From assembly GCA_934591635.1 (NCBI GenBank), contig CAKTPI010000001.1, positions 1 to 64,000 of the forward strand: DNA of 64,000 nucleotides. Direction: 5' to 3'. Made by a program: the position numbers and the translations under genes. This document shows positions 22,368 to 31,466 of the stretch, in pieces. The stretch is from an uncultured Oscillospiraceae bacterium. Its GTDB lineage: Bacteria; Bacillota; Clostridia; Oscillospirales; Oscillospiraceae. Position 1 is the first letter of the stretch. Each line of letters starts with the position of its first letter. A model generated the notes under the pieces. That model had not been told where the DNA came from, made no database searches, and was given only the letters and a program-made list of their open reading frames with translations.

Positions 22368-24549
22368 AAGAGTTCTGATCGCGCTGGCCATTGTGGCGGC
22401 GGCCGGATGCGGCGGCTTCCTCGGCTGGCGGTATCTGCGCAGCAGCAAGGCTGCACCCTTAAAGGTCTACCCGCTGAGTATGGTGGGCATGACGGATTAC
22501 TGGGGCGATTCCAAGGAGAGTTATGGCCCGGTGAGCACGGACAAGGTGCAGACCGTTTTCCTCTCCGATACCCAAACTGTTTCCAAGATCCTGGTGAAAG
22601 AGGATCAGGAGGTCAAGAAAGGCGATCTGCTGATGAGCTTTGATACCAGCCTGTCCCAGCTGGAGCTGGAGCGAAAAGAGCTGGAGATTCAGAAGAATGA
22701 AATGGACCTGGAGGATGCCAACAAGGAATTGCAGCGCATCAGCCGCATGGTGCCCATGGGTGTCCCACCCACGGAACCGGAAACCGAACCGACGGAACCG
22801 GACTATGGCCGGGCTTTAGGCGGGGAGTATGAGCTTTTCCGGGATGGGCATGACGGCGCTTCGGAGGGCAGCGCCTTTATCTGCTGGATTCCGGCGGGAA
22901 AGGTGATCACCAAGGAGTTCCTCCAGGAGACCATTGGCACGTTGGCTCCCACCGAGGGCCCGACAGAGCCGTCTACGGAAGAACCCACCACGGAACCAAC
23001 GCAGGAGCCAACCCAGGGGCCCACCGCAGCGCCGACAGACCCTGCGACAGAAGCGCCCACGGAGGAACCAACGGCTCAGCCTACCCAGCCATCTGCGGAG
23101 CCGGTGCGGGTGGTGTTTCGCTGCACACCGGTGGATTTGAACTTGGCCGTATTCCCAGCGGAGCCGGGGGCCAGCGAGGCAATCAAGCCGGAGGAGGATG
23201 GCACTTATCACCTCCAGCCAGGGGAGTATGCCTATTTTGCTGCAGCAGAAGGTTATGAACCTGTCCAGGGCACCTTCACCGTGCCGGAGCAGACGGAAAG
23301 CCCCTTCCTGGTGGATATTACCCTGACCCAAAGTGTCACGGAACCCCAGGAGACGGAAACGCCAACCGAAGCGACGGAGGCGCCGACCGAGGCCCCTCCC
23401 ACCGAAGCGCCTACAGATGCGGAAACCGTGGCAGCAGAAGCGCCGGCAACAGAAGCGCCTGCAACGGAGGCCCCCACAGCAGCCCCGGTTACGGAAGCGC
23501 CGACGCTGACCGGTGAGGAAAACCTGATTCAGTTTGCCGCATTCCTTGCGGAGGTGGAGACCCAGCCAGAAACGGAGGCCCCCACCAATCCGGAGACACC
23601 GACTCAACCGGCAAAGGAATGCGTCCCATACTATATGATTTTCAAAATCACCAAGGATAATCTGCTTAAGCAGGACAAACTGCTTTGGCTGGGCGTGCAT
23701 GTGAATGCCGATGGCAGTTTTTCCTTCTTTGATGCTTCTCAGACGGAGGATTTTAGCATTCCCGAAGAGCCTACCGAGCCTACGGAGACAGAACCCTACG
23801 TAGATTACATCGGCAGCGGCTACACCTACACGCAAATTCAGCAGATGAAGCTGGAGCAGGCACAGAAGATCAAAGACCTGGAGCTGAAGCTGAAGCTGGC
23901 TCAGTCCGAGCTGAAGATCATGCAGCGGGAACTGAGCGATGGCAACGTCTATGCGGAGCAGGACGGCAAGGTGATTTCCGTCCTCACAGAGGAAGAGGCA
24001 AAACTGGATTCCAAGCCCATTATCAAGGTTTCCGGCGGCGGCGGCTACTACATCGACGTCAACATCAGCGAGCTGGATCGCAGCAGCATCAAGTCCGGCA
24101 TGGAGGTAACCGTGAACGATTGGGATTCCGGAGGAACCTATACCGGCACTGTCCTCTCAGTAGGGGACATCCCCACCTCCGCAAACAGCTATAACGGCAT
24201 GAATAACCCCAATGCCTCCAGCTATCCCATGCGCATATTTGTGGATGAGTCTGCTGATCTGAAGGAAGGCGGCTATGTCAACGTGCAGTATGAAGGCGGC
24301 GAGGAACGGGGCATTTATTTGGAGAATGCGTTCCTCCGCACCGAGCAGGGTGAGAGCTATATCTATGCTTTGGGCGCAGATGGCTTGCTGGAGAAACGAA
24401 TTGTCACGACCGGTAAGTCGGTCAACGGCTACTATACGGAAATCGTGGATGGCATGACAGAGGATGATTTGATCGCGTTCCCCTATGGCAAGAACGTGAA
24501 GGCCGGTGTCCCCGCGGAAGAGGGCGATTACTCCGACCTCTATAACTAA
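22354..24549 (+). CDS. Second HlyD-type adaptor with large Pro/Thr-rich insertion
   Basis: 731 residues, about twice the usual adaptor size. An N-terminal membrane anchor (residues 8-24) is followed by the first lipoyl half (about 62-98, ILVKEDQEVKKGDLLMSFDT). Helix 1 of the hairpin covers about 99-131 and helix 2 about 489-528. The second lipoyl half (GNVYAEQDGKVISVL) and beta domains complete the protein. Between the two helices, at the hairpin tip, sits about 357 residues of TEPTEAP-type repeats enclosing two small beta domains (about 250-325 and 390-470). This form would extend far from the membrane. ATG 22354 is preceded by AAGGAG. The ends of the protein are ordinary; the insertion is not. 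Confidence 0.85.
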   Translation: MRKPKRVLIALAIVAAAGCGGFLGWRYLRSSKAAPLKVYPLSMVGMTDYWGDSKESYGPVSTDKVQTVFLSDTQTVSKILVKEDQEVKKGDLLMSFDTSLSQLELERKELEIQKNEMDLEDANKELQRISRMVPMGVPPTEPETEPTEPDYGRALGGEYELFRDGHDGASEGSAFICWIPAGKVITKEFLQETIGTLAPTEGPTEPSTEEPTTEPTQEPTQGPTAAPTDPATEAPTEEPTAQPTQPSAEPVRVVFRCTPVDLNLAVFPAEPGASEAIKPEEDGTYHLQPGEYAYFAAAEGYEPVQGTFTVPEQTESPFLVDITLTQSVTEPQETETPTEATEAPTEAPPTEAPTDAETVAAEAPATEAPATEAPTAAPVTEAPTLTGEENLIQFAAFLAEVETQPETEAPTNPETPTQPAKECVPYYMIFKITKDNLLKQDKLLWLGVHVNADGSFSFFDASQTEDFSIPEEPTEPTETEPYVDYIGSGYTYTQIQQMKLEQAQKIKDLELKLKLAQSELKIMQRELSDGNVYAEQDGKVISVLTEEEAKLDSKPIIKVSGGGGYYIDVNISELDRSSIKSGMEVTVNDWDSGGTYTGTVLSVGDIPTSANSYNGMNNPNASSYPMRIFVDESADLKEGGYVNVQYEGGEERGIYLENAFLRTEQGESYIYALGADGLLEKRIVTTGKSVNGYYTEIVDGMTEDDLIAFPYGKNVKAGVPAEEGDYSDLYN

Positions 24550-24562
24550 GGAGGGGATTCGA

Positions 24563-25816
24563 ATGCTTGAAAATATCCGATTGGCCTTCCAGGGCGTGTG
24601 GAGCCATAAGATGCGCAGCATCCTTACCATGCTTGGCATCATCATTGGCATTGCTGCCATTATTACCATTGTTTCTACCATCAAGGGCACCAATGAGCAG
24701 ATCAAGGAAAATCTGATTGGCGCGGGCAACAATGTGGTATCGGTGCAGCTCAATCAGAATGGCTACACCTTCGACGCCACCTGGAACGACTTGCCTACCT
24801 GCGTCCGTACAATTTCCGAAGACACCAGGCAGGAGCTTGAGAATCTGGATGGGGCCCAGGAGGTGAGCCTTTTCCGCAGCCGCAGCTATGCTGATTCCGT
24901 CTATTACCAGGATGCCCAGTATAACGGCGGCGTGTATGGCGTGGACAACCATTATTTCAGCGCCTACGGTTACCAGGTGAAAACCGGCCGGGGCTTTACC
25001 CAGGAAGACTATCAGAATTTCCGCAAGGTTGCCATTCTGGATGCCAATGCAGTGTCGAGTCTGTCCATAGATGGTAACCCGGTGGGGAAGGCCATTGAAA
25101 TTCAGGAGGATGTATATACTGTTGTGGGGGTGGTGGCCCTGTCACAGGAATTTACCCCTACCATTAACTCCCTTCAGGATTACAACATGTATACCGGCAG
25201 CTCTTCCGGTGTGATCTACATCCCGGATACGGTCTGGCCGGTGGCCTACAGATTTGACGAACCCCAGAATGTGGCAATCAAGGTAGAAAATACCGATGCC
25301 ATGACGACCGTCGGCAAAAAGGCGGCGGATCTGCTGACCGAGCGGCAGATCGTGGGCACGGATACCGGATTTGACTACCGCAGCCAGGACATGCTGGAGC
25401 AGGCACAGCAGCTGCAAAAGATGAGTCAGACCACCAACACCCAGCTTATTTGGATCGCCAGTATTTCTCTGCTGGTAGGCGGCATCGGCGTAATGAATAT
25501 TATGCTGGTTTCCGTTACGGAACGTACCTCGGAGATTGGCTTGAAAAAGGCCATCGGTGCCAAGAAGCGCCGCATCCTGCTCCAGTTCCTGACGGAAGCC
25601 GCGGTACTCACCAGTCTGGGCGGCGTAATCGGAGTCGCCACCGGCATTGGTTTGGCGGAACTGATATCCAAGATGATGGAAATCCCGGTTGCCATCAGTC
25701 TGCCGGCGATCGGTATCAGTGTGATCTTCTCCACTCTTATTGGTGTGGTGTTTGGCCTGCTTCCTGCAACCCAGGCGGCAAACCTGAACCCCATTGATGC
25801 GCTTCGAAGAGAATAA
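24563..25816 (+). CDS. MacB-type ABC exporter permease
   Basis: 417 residues with AAGGAGGGG upstream of ATG 24563. The fold is that of MacB: one N-terminal membrane helix (about 22-43, ILTMLGIIIGIAAIITIVST), a long extracytoplasmic domain (about 50-290) and three C-terminal helices. GGIGVMNIMLVSVTERTSEI and GLKKAIGAK mark the first of these and the ATPase-coupling loop. It would work by mechanotransmission, driving substrate through the adaptors rather than across the bilayer. With the two adaptors and ATPase it makes a complete exporter whose cargo is unknown. Confidence 0.92.
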   Translation: MLENIRLAFQGVWSHKMRSILTMLGIIIGIAAIITIVSTIKGTNEQIKENLIGAGNNVVSVQLNQNGYTFDATWNDLPTCVRTISEDTRQELENLDGAQEVSLFRSRSYADSVYYQDAQYNGGVYGVDNHYFSAYGYQVKTGRGFTQEDYQNFRKVAILDANAVSSLSIDGNPVGKAIEIQEDVYTVVGVVALSQEFTPTINSLQDYNMYTGSSSGVIYIPDTVWPVAYRFDEPQNVAIKVENTDAMTTVGKKAADLLTERQIVGTDTGFDYRSQDMLEQAQQLQKMSQTTNTQLIWIASISLLVGGIGVMNIMLVSVTERTSEIGLKKAIGAKKRRILLQFLTEAAVLTSLGGVIGVATGIGLAELISKMMEIPVAISLPAIGISVIFSTLIGVVFGLLPATQAANLNPIDALRRE

Positions 25817-25822
25817 CCCCTC

Positions 25823-25861
25823 AGCAGGTACGGCCTCAGAAAGGCTGTGCCTGCTTTTTTA
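25823..25861 (+). terminator. Terminator of the exporter operon
   Basis: AGCAGGTACGGCCT paired with AGGCTGTGCCTGCT (one wobble), followed by TTTTTT. Confidence 0.8.
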
Positions 25862-25865
25862 TTGA

Positions 25866-25894
25866 TTGTATTTTTCAGGGAATCGTGCTAAAAT
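25866..25894 (+). promoter_or_regulatory. Promoter of the LRR lipoprotein gene
   Basis: TTGTAT (25866-25871), 17-bp spacer, TAAAAT (25889-25894). Confidence 0.6.
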
Positions 25895-25932
25895 AAAAAG
25901 GCGATTGCGCAATAAAACGGAGGATTTCATCG

Positions 25933-27420
25933 ATGAAATACAGTCTCAAGCTGATTTTGGCGGTTTCCCTTGCGGCATTGCTGCTGTGCGGCTGCGAGGG
26001 CGGCATCGGTTTGGCGGAAACTACCGAGGCACCCAAGATCGAAAGTATCACCATGGTGGTGGATGAGCGTTCCATTCTGGATTTGGAGCAGAATTATCCT
26101 GACCTGAAGGAAGCGGATCTGACAGGCAGCGCCTGCTATCAGGCAATCGAGGCCTATGCCGCCCGGAATCCCCAGGTGAAGGTAACCTATCTGGTACGCC
26201 TGGGCACCATGGCAGCCGCGCCGGATGCCCAGAGCCTGGATTTGAAGCCGGGGGATTATGACTATTCCCTGCTACTGAGTAATCTTGCTTATCTGCCCAA
26301 CCTGCAAAAGGTGACCATGGAGGATTCAACGCTCCAGCCCAGCGAGATTCAGGCACTGCGGAGGGCTTACCCCAATGTAGAGTTCATCTGCGGTATTCGC
26401 TTCTGTGGCATCGACTGCGGCACCGAAACGGAAAGCCTGGATCTTTCCGGCTGTGACCCGGAGGAAGTACTGGCAAATGCTTCTCTGCTCACCATGCTGC
26501 CCAATTTGGCGGATATTGAGCTCATGACCGGGGAGAATACCACGGCCTTTACCCTGGAGCAGGCGGCCCAACTGCAGGAGTATGTGCCCCAGGCGCTGCT
26601 TCACTTTTCCTTTGACCTGTTCGGGCAGCGGGTTTCCACCACCGATGAGGAAATCAGCTATGCCAATAAGCAGATCGGAAACCAGCCGGGGGCGTTGGAT
26701 ACCCTCCGCACAGCACTGACGGTGCTGCGGGGCTGCAGCCGGTTCGTACTGGATAACTGCCGCTTTACCAACGAGGATTTGGCAGAGGTACGGGACGAGT
26801 TCCGGGGCACTACCAAGGTGGTGTGGCGGGTCTGGTTCGGCAAGGGCGGCTGCCTGACGGATCGAACGGTGATTCGCCATGTCTATAACCTCTATGATTC
26901 TACCAGCACCAATTTGATTTACTGTGAGGATGCGGAATTCCTGGATTTCGGACACAATGAATTGCTGCGGCAGTGCGATTTTGTGGCAGGCATGCCGAAT
27001 TTAAGAGCGGTGATCCTCTCCGGTTCCATGATTTCAGACCTGACGCCTTTTGAAAACTGCAAGAAGCTGGAATTTTTGGAGGTCGCCTATTGCGGCTACC
27101 TGGAGGACATCAGCCCACTGGCTGCCTGTGACAGCCTCCAGCGGCTGAACATCGCCTATACCAAGGTGTCTGATCTGTCCGCTCTGGATAATCTGAATAT
27201 GCAGGTGCTGGTGGATGCCCGTTCCCAGACGGATGAAACGGAACGGGCGAGATTCGATGACCTGCATCCGGACTGCATTACCCAGCACACCGGCGATGCC
27301 AAGGATGATTTCCCCTATGGCTATCCCTGGCGCTATGAGCCAAATGGCGATGCCAATGAATACTACGCTCTGCTGAAAGAGAAATTTGGGTATCCCAATC
27401 CCAAGGATACCCTGTACTGA
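25933..27420 (+). CDS. Leucine-rich-repeat lipoprotein
   Basis: 495 residues. Lipoprotein signal (MKYSLKLILAVSLAALLLCGC, lipobox LCGC). The mature protein has degenerate leucine-rich repeats, clearest at about residues 345-425 (LRAVILSGSMISDLTPFENC, then CGYLEDISPLAAC and TKVSDLSALDN), each with the xLxxLxIxxC/N pattern. Earlier LRR-like turns occur near 95-190. LRRs usually bind proteins. The gene has its own promoter but lies only 26 bases before the HAD-type gene, so read-through is likely. The cell-surface location is predicted; the partner is unknown. Confidence 0.82.
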   Translation: MKYSLKLILAVSLAALLLCGCEGGIGLAETTEAPKIESITMVVDERSILDLEQNYPDLKEADLTGSACYQAIEAYAARNPQVKVTYLVRLGTMAAAPDAQSLDLKPGDYDYSLLLSNLAYLPNLQKVTMEDSTLQPSEIQALRRAYPNVEFICGIRFCGIDCGTETESLDLSGCDPEEVLANASLLTMLPNLADIELMTGENTTAFTLEQAAQLQEYVPQALLHFSFDLFGQRVSTTDEEISYANKQIGNQPGALDTLRTALTVLRGCSRFVLDNCRFTNEDLAEVRDEFRGTTKVVWRVWFGKGGCLTDRTVIRHVYNLYDSTSTNLIYCEDAEFLDFGHNELLRQCDFVAGMPNLRAVILSGSMISDLTPFENCKKLEFLEVAYCGYLEDISPLAACDSLQRLNIAYTKVSDLSALDNLNMQVLVDARSQTDETERARFDDLHPDCITQHTGDAKDDFPYGYPWRYEPNGDANEYYALLKEKFGYPNPKDTLY

Positions 27421-27446
27421 AAATTGAACGGGAAGGAGACGTGCAA

Positions 27447-28061
27447 ATGATATCCAATATCGTGTTTGACATGGGCGGCGTGCTGATCCGGTGGGACACT
27501 GCCGCAATGATGAAGGAGCTTGGCCTCTCCGCAGAGGATGAGACGACCCTGAATCGGGAGCTGCTGCGTACGGTGGAGTGGATTCAGCAGGATCGAGGCA
27601 TTTTGTCCGAGGAGGAGCTGGAGAAGATTGTGTTGGCCCGTTTGCCGGAAAGACTGTGGGAAGCTGCCCGGCAGCTCATTGGGTGGTACCATCGTTTCCT
27701 GACGCCGATTCCCGGCATGGGCGAACTGATTGAAGAGCTAAAGGCAAATGGCTATCATATCTATCTGCTTTCCAATGCAAATCTGGCCCTGCGGATGTAT
27801 TTTCCCCGGATCCCGGGCGCGCAGTGCTTTGATAAGCTTATGGTCTCCGCAGAGGAAAAGCTGTTAAAGCCCAGCCATGAGATCTACGAGCGCCTGTATG
27901 AAAAGTTTGGACTAATCCCGGAAGAATGCTTCTTCATTGACGATACCCCGGCCAATGTAGAGGGAGCTCTGCGTACCGGCATGGAGGGAACCGTGTTTTA
28001 TGGGGATGTTGCACGGCTGCGCCGGGATTTCCGGCAGGCGGGAATTCACTGCAAGGAGTAA
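27447..28061 (+). CDS. HAD-superfamily hydrolase (YihX-like)
   Basis: 204 residues. ATG 27447 has AAGGAG eight bases upstream and is preferred over the GTG at 27441. The HAD motifs are present: FDMGGVLI (nucleophile Asp; the second Asp is Gly, as in the FDxGGVL subgroup), LLSNAN for motif II, a Lys in EEKLLKPS, and FIDDTPANVEGA for motif IV. The helical cap domain is inserted early, as in class IA enzymes. It probably dephosphorylates a sugar phosphate or nucleotide. It lies three bases before the MoxR gene. Confidence 0.88.
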   Translation: MISNIVFDMGGVLIRWDTAAMMKELGLSAEDETTLNRELLRTVEWIQQDRGILSEEELEKIVLARLPERLWEAARQLIGWYHRFLTPIPGMGELIEELKANGYHIYLLSNANLALRMYFPRIPGAQCFDKLMVSAEEKLLKPSHEIYERLYEKFGLIPEECFFIDDTPANVEGALRTGMEGTVFYGDVARLRRDFRQAGIHCKE

Positions 28062-28064
28062 AAA

Positions 28065-28958
28065 ATGACACTGGAAGAATTGAAACAGAAAATAGATGCA
28101 GCGGGCTATGTCTGCGATGACGGCATGGCAACGGTGCTGTATGTAGCCCTTACCTTGGGCCGCCCGCTGCTGATTGAGGGCGCGGCCGGTGTGGGCAAGA
28201 CGGAGGTAGCCAAGGTGATGGCTGCTGCCCTGGGGCGGGAGCTGGTGCGCCTGCAATGCTATGAGGGGCTGGACGAGAGCAAGGCCCTGTATGAGTGGAA
28301 CTATCAGAAGCAGCTGCTGGCCATCCAGGTGAACCGGGAGACCATGGAGAAGGAAGCGCTGATGGGCAGCCTGTTCTCTGATGAATATTTGTTGGAGCGT
28401 CCCCTGCTGAAATCGATTCGAGCGGAAAAGCCGGTGGTGCTGCTGATCGATGAGATCGACAAGGCGGACGAGGAATTCGAGGCCTTCCTGCTGGAGCTTC
28501 TTTCCGAGCAGCAGGTCACCGTGCCGGAGATTGGCACCATCCATGCCAGAACGGTTCCCTTTGTGGTGCTCACCTCCAACCGGGCTCGCCCTCTTTCCGA
28601 GGCACTGCGCCGCCGGTGTGCCTACCTGCACATCGACTACCCGGATATGGAGAAGGAGCTTGCCATCCTGCGCAAAAAGCTGCCCCATGTAGATGATCGC
28701 CTCTGTGCGCAGGTGGCCCTGGCGGTGCAGAAGCTGCGCGGTAACGAAGCAATCCTGAAAAAGCCTTCCATCGCTGAGACGCTGGACTGGGCTGCCGCGC
28801 TGGACGCTTTGGGTGTGCGGGAGCTGACGCCGGATGCCCTGCGGCAGACAGCGGGCTTTGTGCTGAAAAACAATGAAGATCTGGCGCTTCTGGATGAGGA
28901 AGAGCCGGAGAATACTCAGGCCCACTGCGGCCACTGCCAGGGACACAGCCATGGCTGA
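28065..28958 (+). CDS. MoxR-family AAA ATPase
   Basis: 297 residues. Walker A GAAGVGKT (39-46), Walker B VVLLIDEID (acidic pair 129-130), a Sensor 1 region VVLTSN, and a C-terminal lid. MoxR ATPases remodel partner proteins together with VWA-domain proteins. The final residues are Cys/His-rich (HCGHCQGHSHG), an unusual tail that could bind a metal. The stop overlaps the start of the VWA gene, so the pair is translationally coupled. Confidence 0.93.
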   Translation: MTLEELKQKIDAAGYVCDDGMATVLYVALTLGRPLLIEGAAGVGKTEVAKVMAAALGRELVRLQCYEGLDESKALYEWNYQKQLLAIQVNRETMEKEALMGSLFSDEYLLERPLLKSIRAEKPVVLLIDEIDKADEEFEAFLLELLSEQQVTVPEIGTIHARTVPFVVLTSNRARPLSEALRRRCAYLHIDYPDMEKELAILRKKLPHVDDRLCAQVALAVQKLRGNEAILKKPSIAETLDWAAALDALGVRELTPDALRQTAGFVLKNNEDLALLDEEEPENTQAHCGHCQGHSHG

Positions 28959-30228
28959 ACCCGGTGTGTATCTGGAGAAACTCTCCGCGTTTTCCCGGAT
29001 GCTGCGGTTGAGAGGATTGACGGTAGGGCCAATGGAGACGGCGGATGCTGCCCAGATGCTTACGGCACTGGGCCTTACGGATCGCGAAACGGTGAAGACG
29101 GCACTGCGTACGGTATATGCCAGTTCCCGGGAGGAACAGCTGACCTTTGACAGCGTCTTTGACGGTTTCTTCCTCTCCGAGGAGGCCATGCGCCGTCAGG
29201 CAGCAGAGCAACAGCAGCAGGAGCGGGAGATGGAGCAGCGCCGCCAGGAGGCGGAGAAAGAACTGGAGCAGCTGGGGGAGCAGACCAAGCTGACCCCACA
29301 GCAGCGGGAAACCTATGTGACCATGTCCGATGAAGCCCGTCAGCGGCTGAAAGACTTTGCAGACCGTTATAAGGCGAATATGGAGCGAAACCCGGGTCTC
29401 TACAGCGAGTTTATCCATTCCGTATTTGCCAAGTCCATTATGGAGCAGCAGATGCTCCAGGAATCCGCCGGTGAAAACTGCCTGGAGGCAGACCCGGAGG
29501 TGGGCATCCTCTATCGGGATTTGGGAGAATTCCGGGATACAGAGATCCCCAAGGCCATTACCATCATTCAGAGCATTGCCAAGCAGATCAACGGGGAGCT
29601 ATCCTCCAAGCGGAAAAACGCAGCGCATTCCGGCAAGCTGGATTTCCGCCGCACCATCCGGAAGGGGCTGGAAACCGGCGGCAGCTTTCGGCGGCTGCAT
29701 TACCACAAAAAGCGCAGTCACCGCAAGCGGCTTGTTATTCTCTGCGATGTCTCGGGCTCTATGATTCAGTTTTCGGAGTTTGCTCTGCGATTCATCCAGT
29801 CTCTCAACCAGGTTTCCGACAGCTCCCAGGTGTTCCTGTTTTCAGAGCGCCTGGTGGAGGCAGATGCCCACTGCCTGCACAATATGGATTCCTTTCGCAG
29901 CTTTGTCCGGGATTCCGGCATCTATGGCCGAGGCACAGACTTGGGCACGGCGCTGGAAGCAATCTGCACCCGCCGCCCACCGGTATTGGGACAGGGTGCA
30001 ACTCTGATTATCCTCTCCGACACCAAGACCATCGACCAGAACCGTGCCGTCCGGGCAGTGCTGGAGGCAAAGCGGCAGGCCGGCCGGGTGATCTGGCTGA
30101 ACCCGGTGCCGGAAGGGAAATGGCAGTATCTGCGCAGTGTCCAGACCATGGCGGCCTTGGTTCCCATGGTCAGCTGCTCTACGCTGCGGGAGCTTGCCTC
30201 TGCCTGTCGGCGGCTGGCTCAGTACTGA
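28951..30228 (+). CDS. CoxE-type VWA-domain protein, MoxR partner
   Basis: 425 residues starting at ATG 28951, inside the end of the MoxR gene. The N-terminal half is helical, with a Gln/Glu-rich coiled coil at about residues 85-115. The C-terminal half is a von Willebrand A domain with the MIDAS motif DVSGSM (from residue 266) and GRGTDLGTAL further on. MoxR-CoxE pairs act in metal-centre insertion (as in CO dehydrogenase maturation) or other protein remodelling; the client is not evident here. No CO dehydrogenase genes are in the window. Confidence 0.9.
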   Translation: MAEPGVYLEKLSAFSRMLRLRGLTVGPMETADAAQMLTALGLTDRETVKTALRTVYASSREEQLTFDSVFDGFFLSEEAMRRQAAEQQQQEREMEQRRQEAEKELEQLGEQTKLTPQQRETYVTMSDEARQRLKDFADRYKANMERNPGLYSEFIHSVFAKSIMEQQMLQESAGENCLEADPEVGILYRDLGEFRDTEIPKAITIIQSIAKQINGELSSKRKNAAHSGKLDFRRTIRKGLETGGSFRRLHYHKKRSHRKRLVILCDVSGSMIQFSEFALRFIQSLNQVSDSSQVFLFSERLVEADAHCLHNMDSFRSFVRDSGIYGRGTDLGTALEAICTRRPPVLGQGATLIILSDTKTIDQNRAVRAVLEAKRQAGRVIWLNPVPEGKWQYLRSVQTMAALVPMVSCSTLRELASACRRLAQY

Positions 30229-30240
30229 TAAAGCGATCAT

Positions 30241-30279
30241 GCCTGCCCCAATTTCGGGTGAGAATGGGGCAGGCTTTTC
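30241..30279 (+). terminator. Terminator of the HAD-MoxR-VWA genes
   Basis: GCCTGCCCCA (30241-30250) / TGGGGCAGGC (30265-30274) followed by TTTT. Confidence 0.8.
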
Positions 30280-30327
30280 TGACTATGATAAATCAAAAAA
30301 ATAAATCATATTTATTGAAAAAATAGA

Positions 30328-30356
30328 TTGACATTTGAGAAAGCCGGTGCTATAGT
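30328..30356 (+). promoter_or_regulatory. Promoter of the TrpX-like ABC importer
   Basis: TTGACA (30328-30333), 17-bp spacer, TATAGT (30351-30356). The short leader shows no T-box or riboswitch. Confidence 0.75.
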
Positions 30357-30407
30357 AACGCCATCAGAAATTCCTATTTGGGAAAGTACTAAAGGAGAGA
30401 ATGAAAA

Positions 30408-31376
30408 ATGAAAAAGATGATTGCGCTTGTTCTTGCTGCTGTCATGGTGCTGGGCATGGCGTCCGGCGTTGCTGCTAAGGCAGAAGAGAAGACCTATACG
30501 GTGGGAATCTGCCAGTTGGTGCAGCACGCGGCGCTGGATGCCGCGACCCAGGGCTTTATGGATGCCCTTACCGAGAAGCTGGGCGACAGCGTGAAGTTTG
30601 ATCTGCAGAATGCCCAGGGTGAGAGCACTACCTGCTCCACCATTGTCACCGGCTTCGTTGCAAACGATTACGACCTGATTATGGCAAACGCCACGCCTGC
30701 ACTGCTGGCTGCCGTCTCTGCTACTGATACCATTCCCATTCTGGGTACTTCCGTTACCGACTACGCGACGGCGTTGGCCATCGATGACATGGATGCGTCC
30801 GTTGGTACTGGGATTAACGTCTCCGGCACTTCGGATGGCGTCCCGGCCCAGATGTATGCCGATACTGTCATGGAGCTGGTGCCTGAGGCGAAAAACGTGT
30901 CGGTGCTGTATTGCTCTGCGGAACCCAATTCCGTGCTCCAGGCGGATCAGTTCATCGCCTGCATGGACGAGCTGGGCGTTTCTACCACGGTCTACACCTT
31001 CACGGATTCCAATGATATTCAGGCAGTCGTCACTTCCGCGGTGGAAGGGGTCGATGCCATGTACATCCCCACTGACAATACTGCCGCTTCCAATATGACC
31101 ATTGTCTCCAATGTCTGCACGGCTGCGGGTCTGCCCGTGATCTGCGGTGAGGAGGGCATGTGCGGTGCCGGTGGTTTGGCTACGGTGTCCATCAGCTATT
31201 ATGACATCGGCCATGTCTGCGGTGAGATGGCTTATGACATCCTGGTAAACGGTGCGGACGTTTCTGCAATGCCCATTGGCTACGCTGCTTCCCCTGCTAA
31301 AAAGTATAACCCCGACTTTGCTGAGGCCATTGGCTTTGAGATGCCCGAGGGCTACGAGGCAATCGAAACCGAATAA
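30408..31376 (+). CDS. ABC importer substrate-binding protein (TrpX-like, PF04392 type)
   Basis: 322 residues with a signal peptide (MKKMIALVLAAVMVLGMASG, cleavage near VAAKA). The mature protein has the two-lobed fold of the PF04392 group, with GICQLVQHAALDAATQGFMD at the N-terminus and IMANATPALLAAVSATDTIP in the first lobe. In streptococci the related TrpX binds tryptophan or a similar amino acid, but a tryptophan T-box is missing here, so the ligand is open. No lipobox is present. A terminator hairpin follows (31404-31430), so the binding protein is probably made in excess over the permease and ATPase. Confidence 0.9.
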   Translation: MKKMIALVLAAVMVLGMASGVAAKAEEKTYTVGICQLVQHAALDAATQGFMDALTEKLGDSVKFDLQNAQGESTTCSTIVTGFVANDYDLIMANATPALLAAVSATDTIPILGTSVTDYATALAIDDMDASVGTGINVSGTSDGVPAQMYADTVMELVPEAKNVSVLYCSAEPNSVLQADQFIACMDELGVSTTVYTFTDSNDIQAVVTSAVEGVDAMYIPTDNTAASNMTIVSNVCTAAGLPVICGEEGMCGAGGLATVSISYYDIGHVCGEMAYDILVNGADVSAMPIGYAASPAKKYNPDFAEAIGFEMPEGYEAIETE

Positions 31377-31403
31377 ATTTCCCTGACATCAGTAGAATAA
31401 ACT

Positions 31404-31430
31404 CCCGGCAAACCCTTGCCGGGGGCTTTT
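31404..31430 (+). terminator. Intra-operon terminator after the binding-protein gene
   Basis: CCCGGCAA (31404-31411) / TTGCCGGG (31416-31423) followed by GGCTTTT; probably partial read-through to the permease. Confidence 0.65.
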
Positions 31431-31466
31431 CTGCTGAAATAGACAAAACTTTAGGAGGTTGATTCC

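Noticed and set aside
22950-23520. Pro/Thr/Glu-coding repeats suggesting a mobile or assembly artefact
   Set aside because: The frame stays open with balanced codons and sits between the two helices of an ordinary adaptor, so it is a genuine linker-type insertion.
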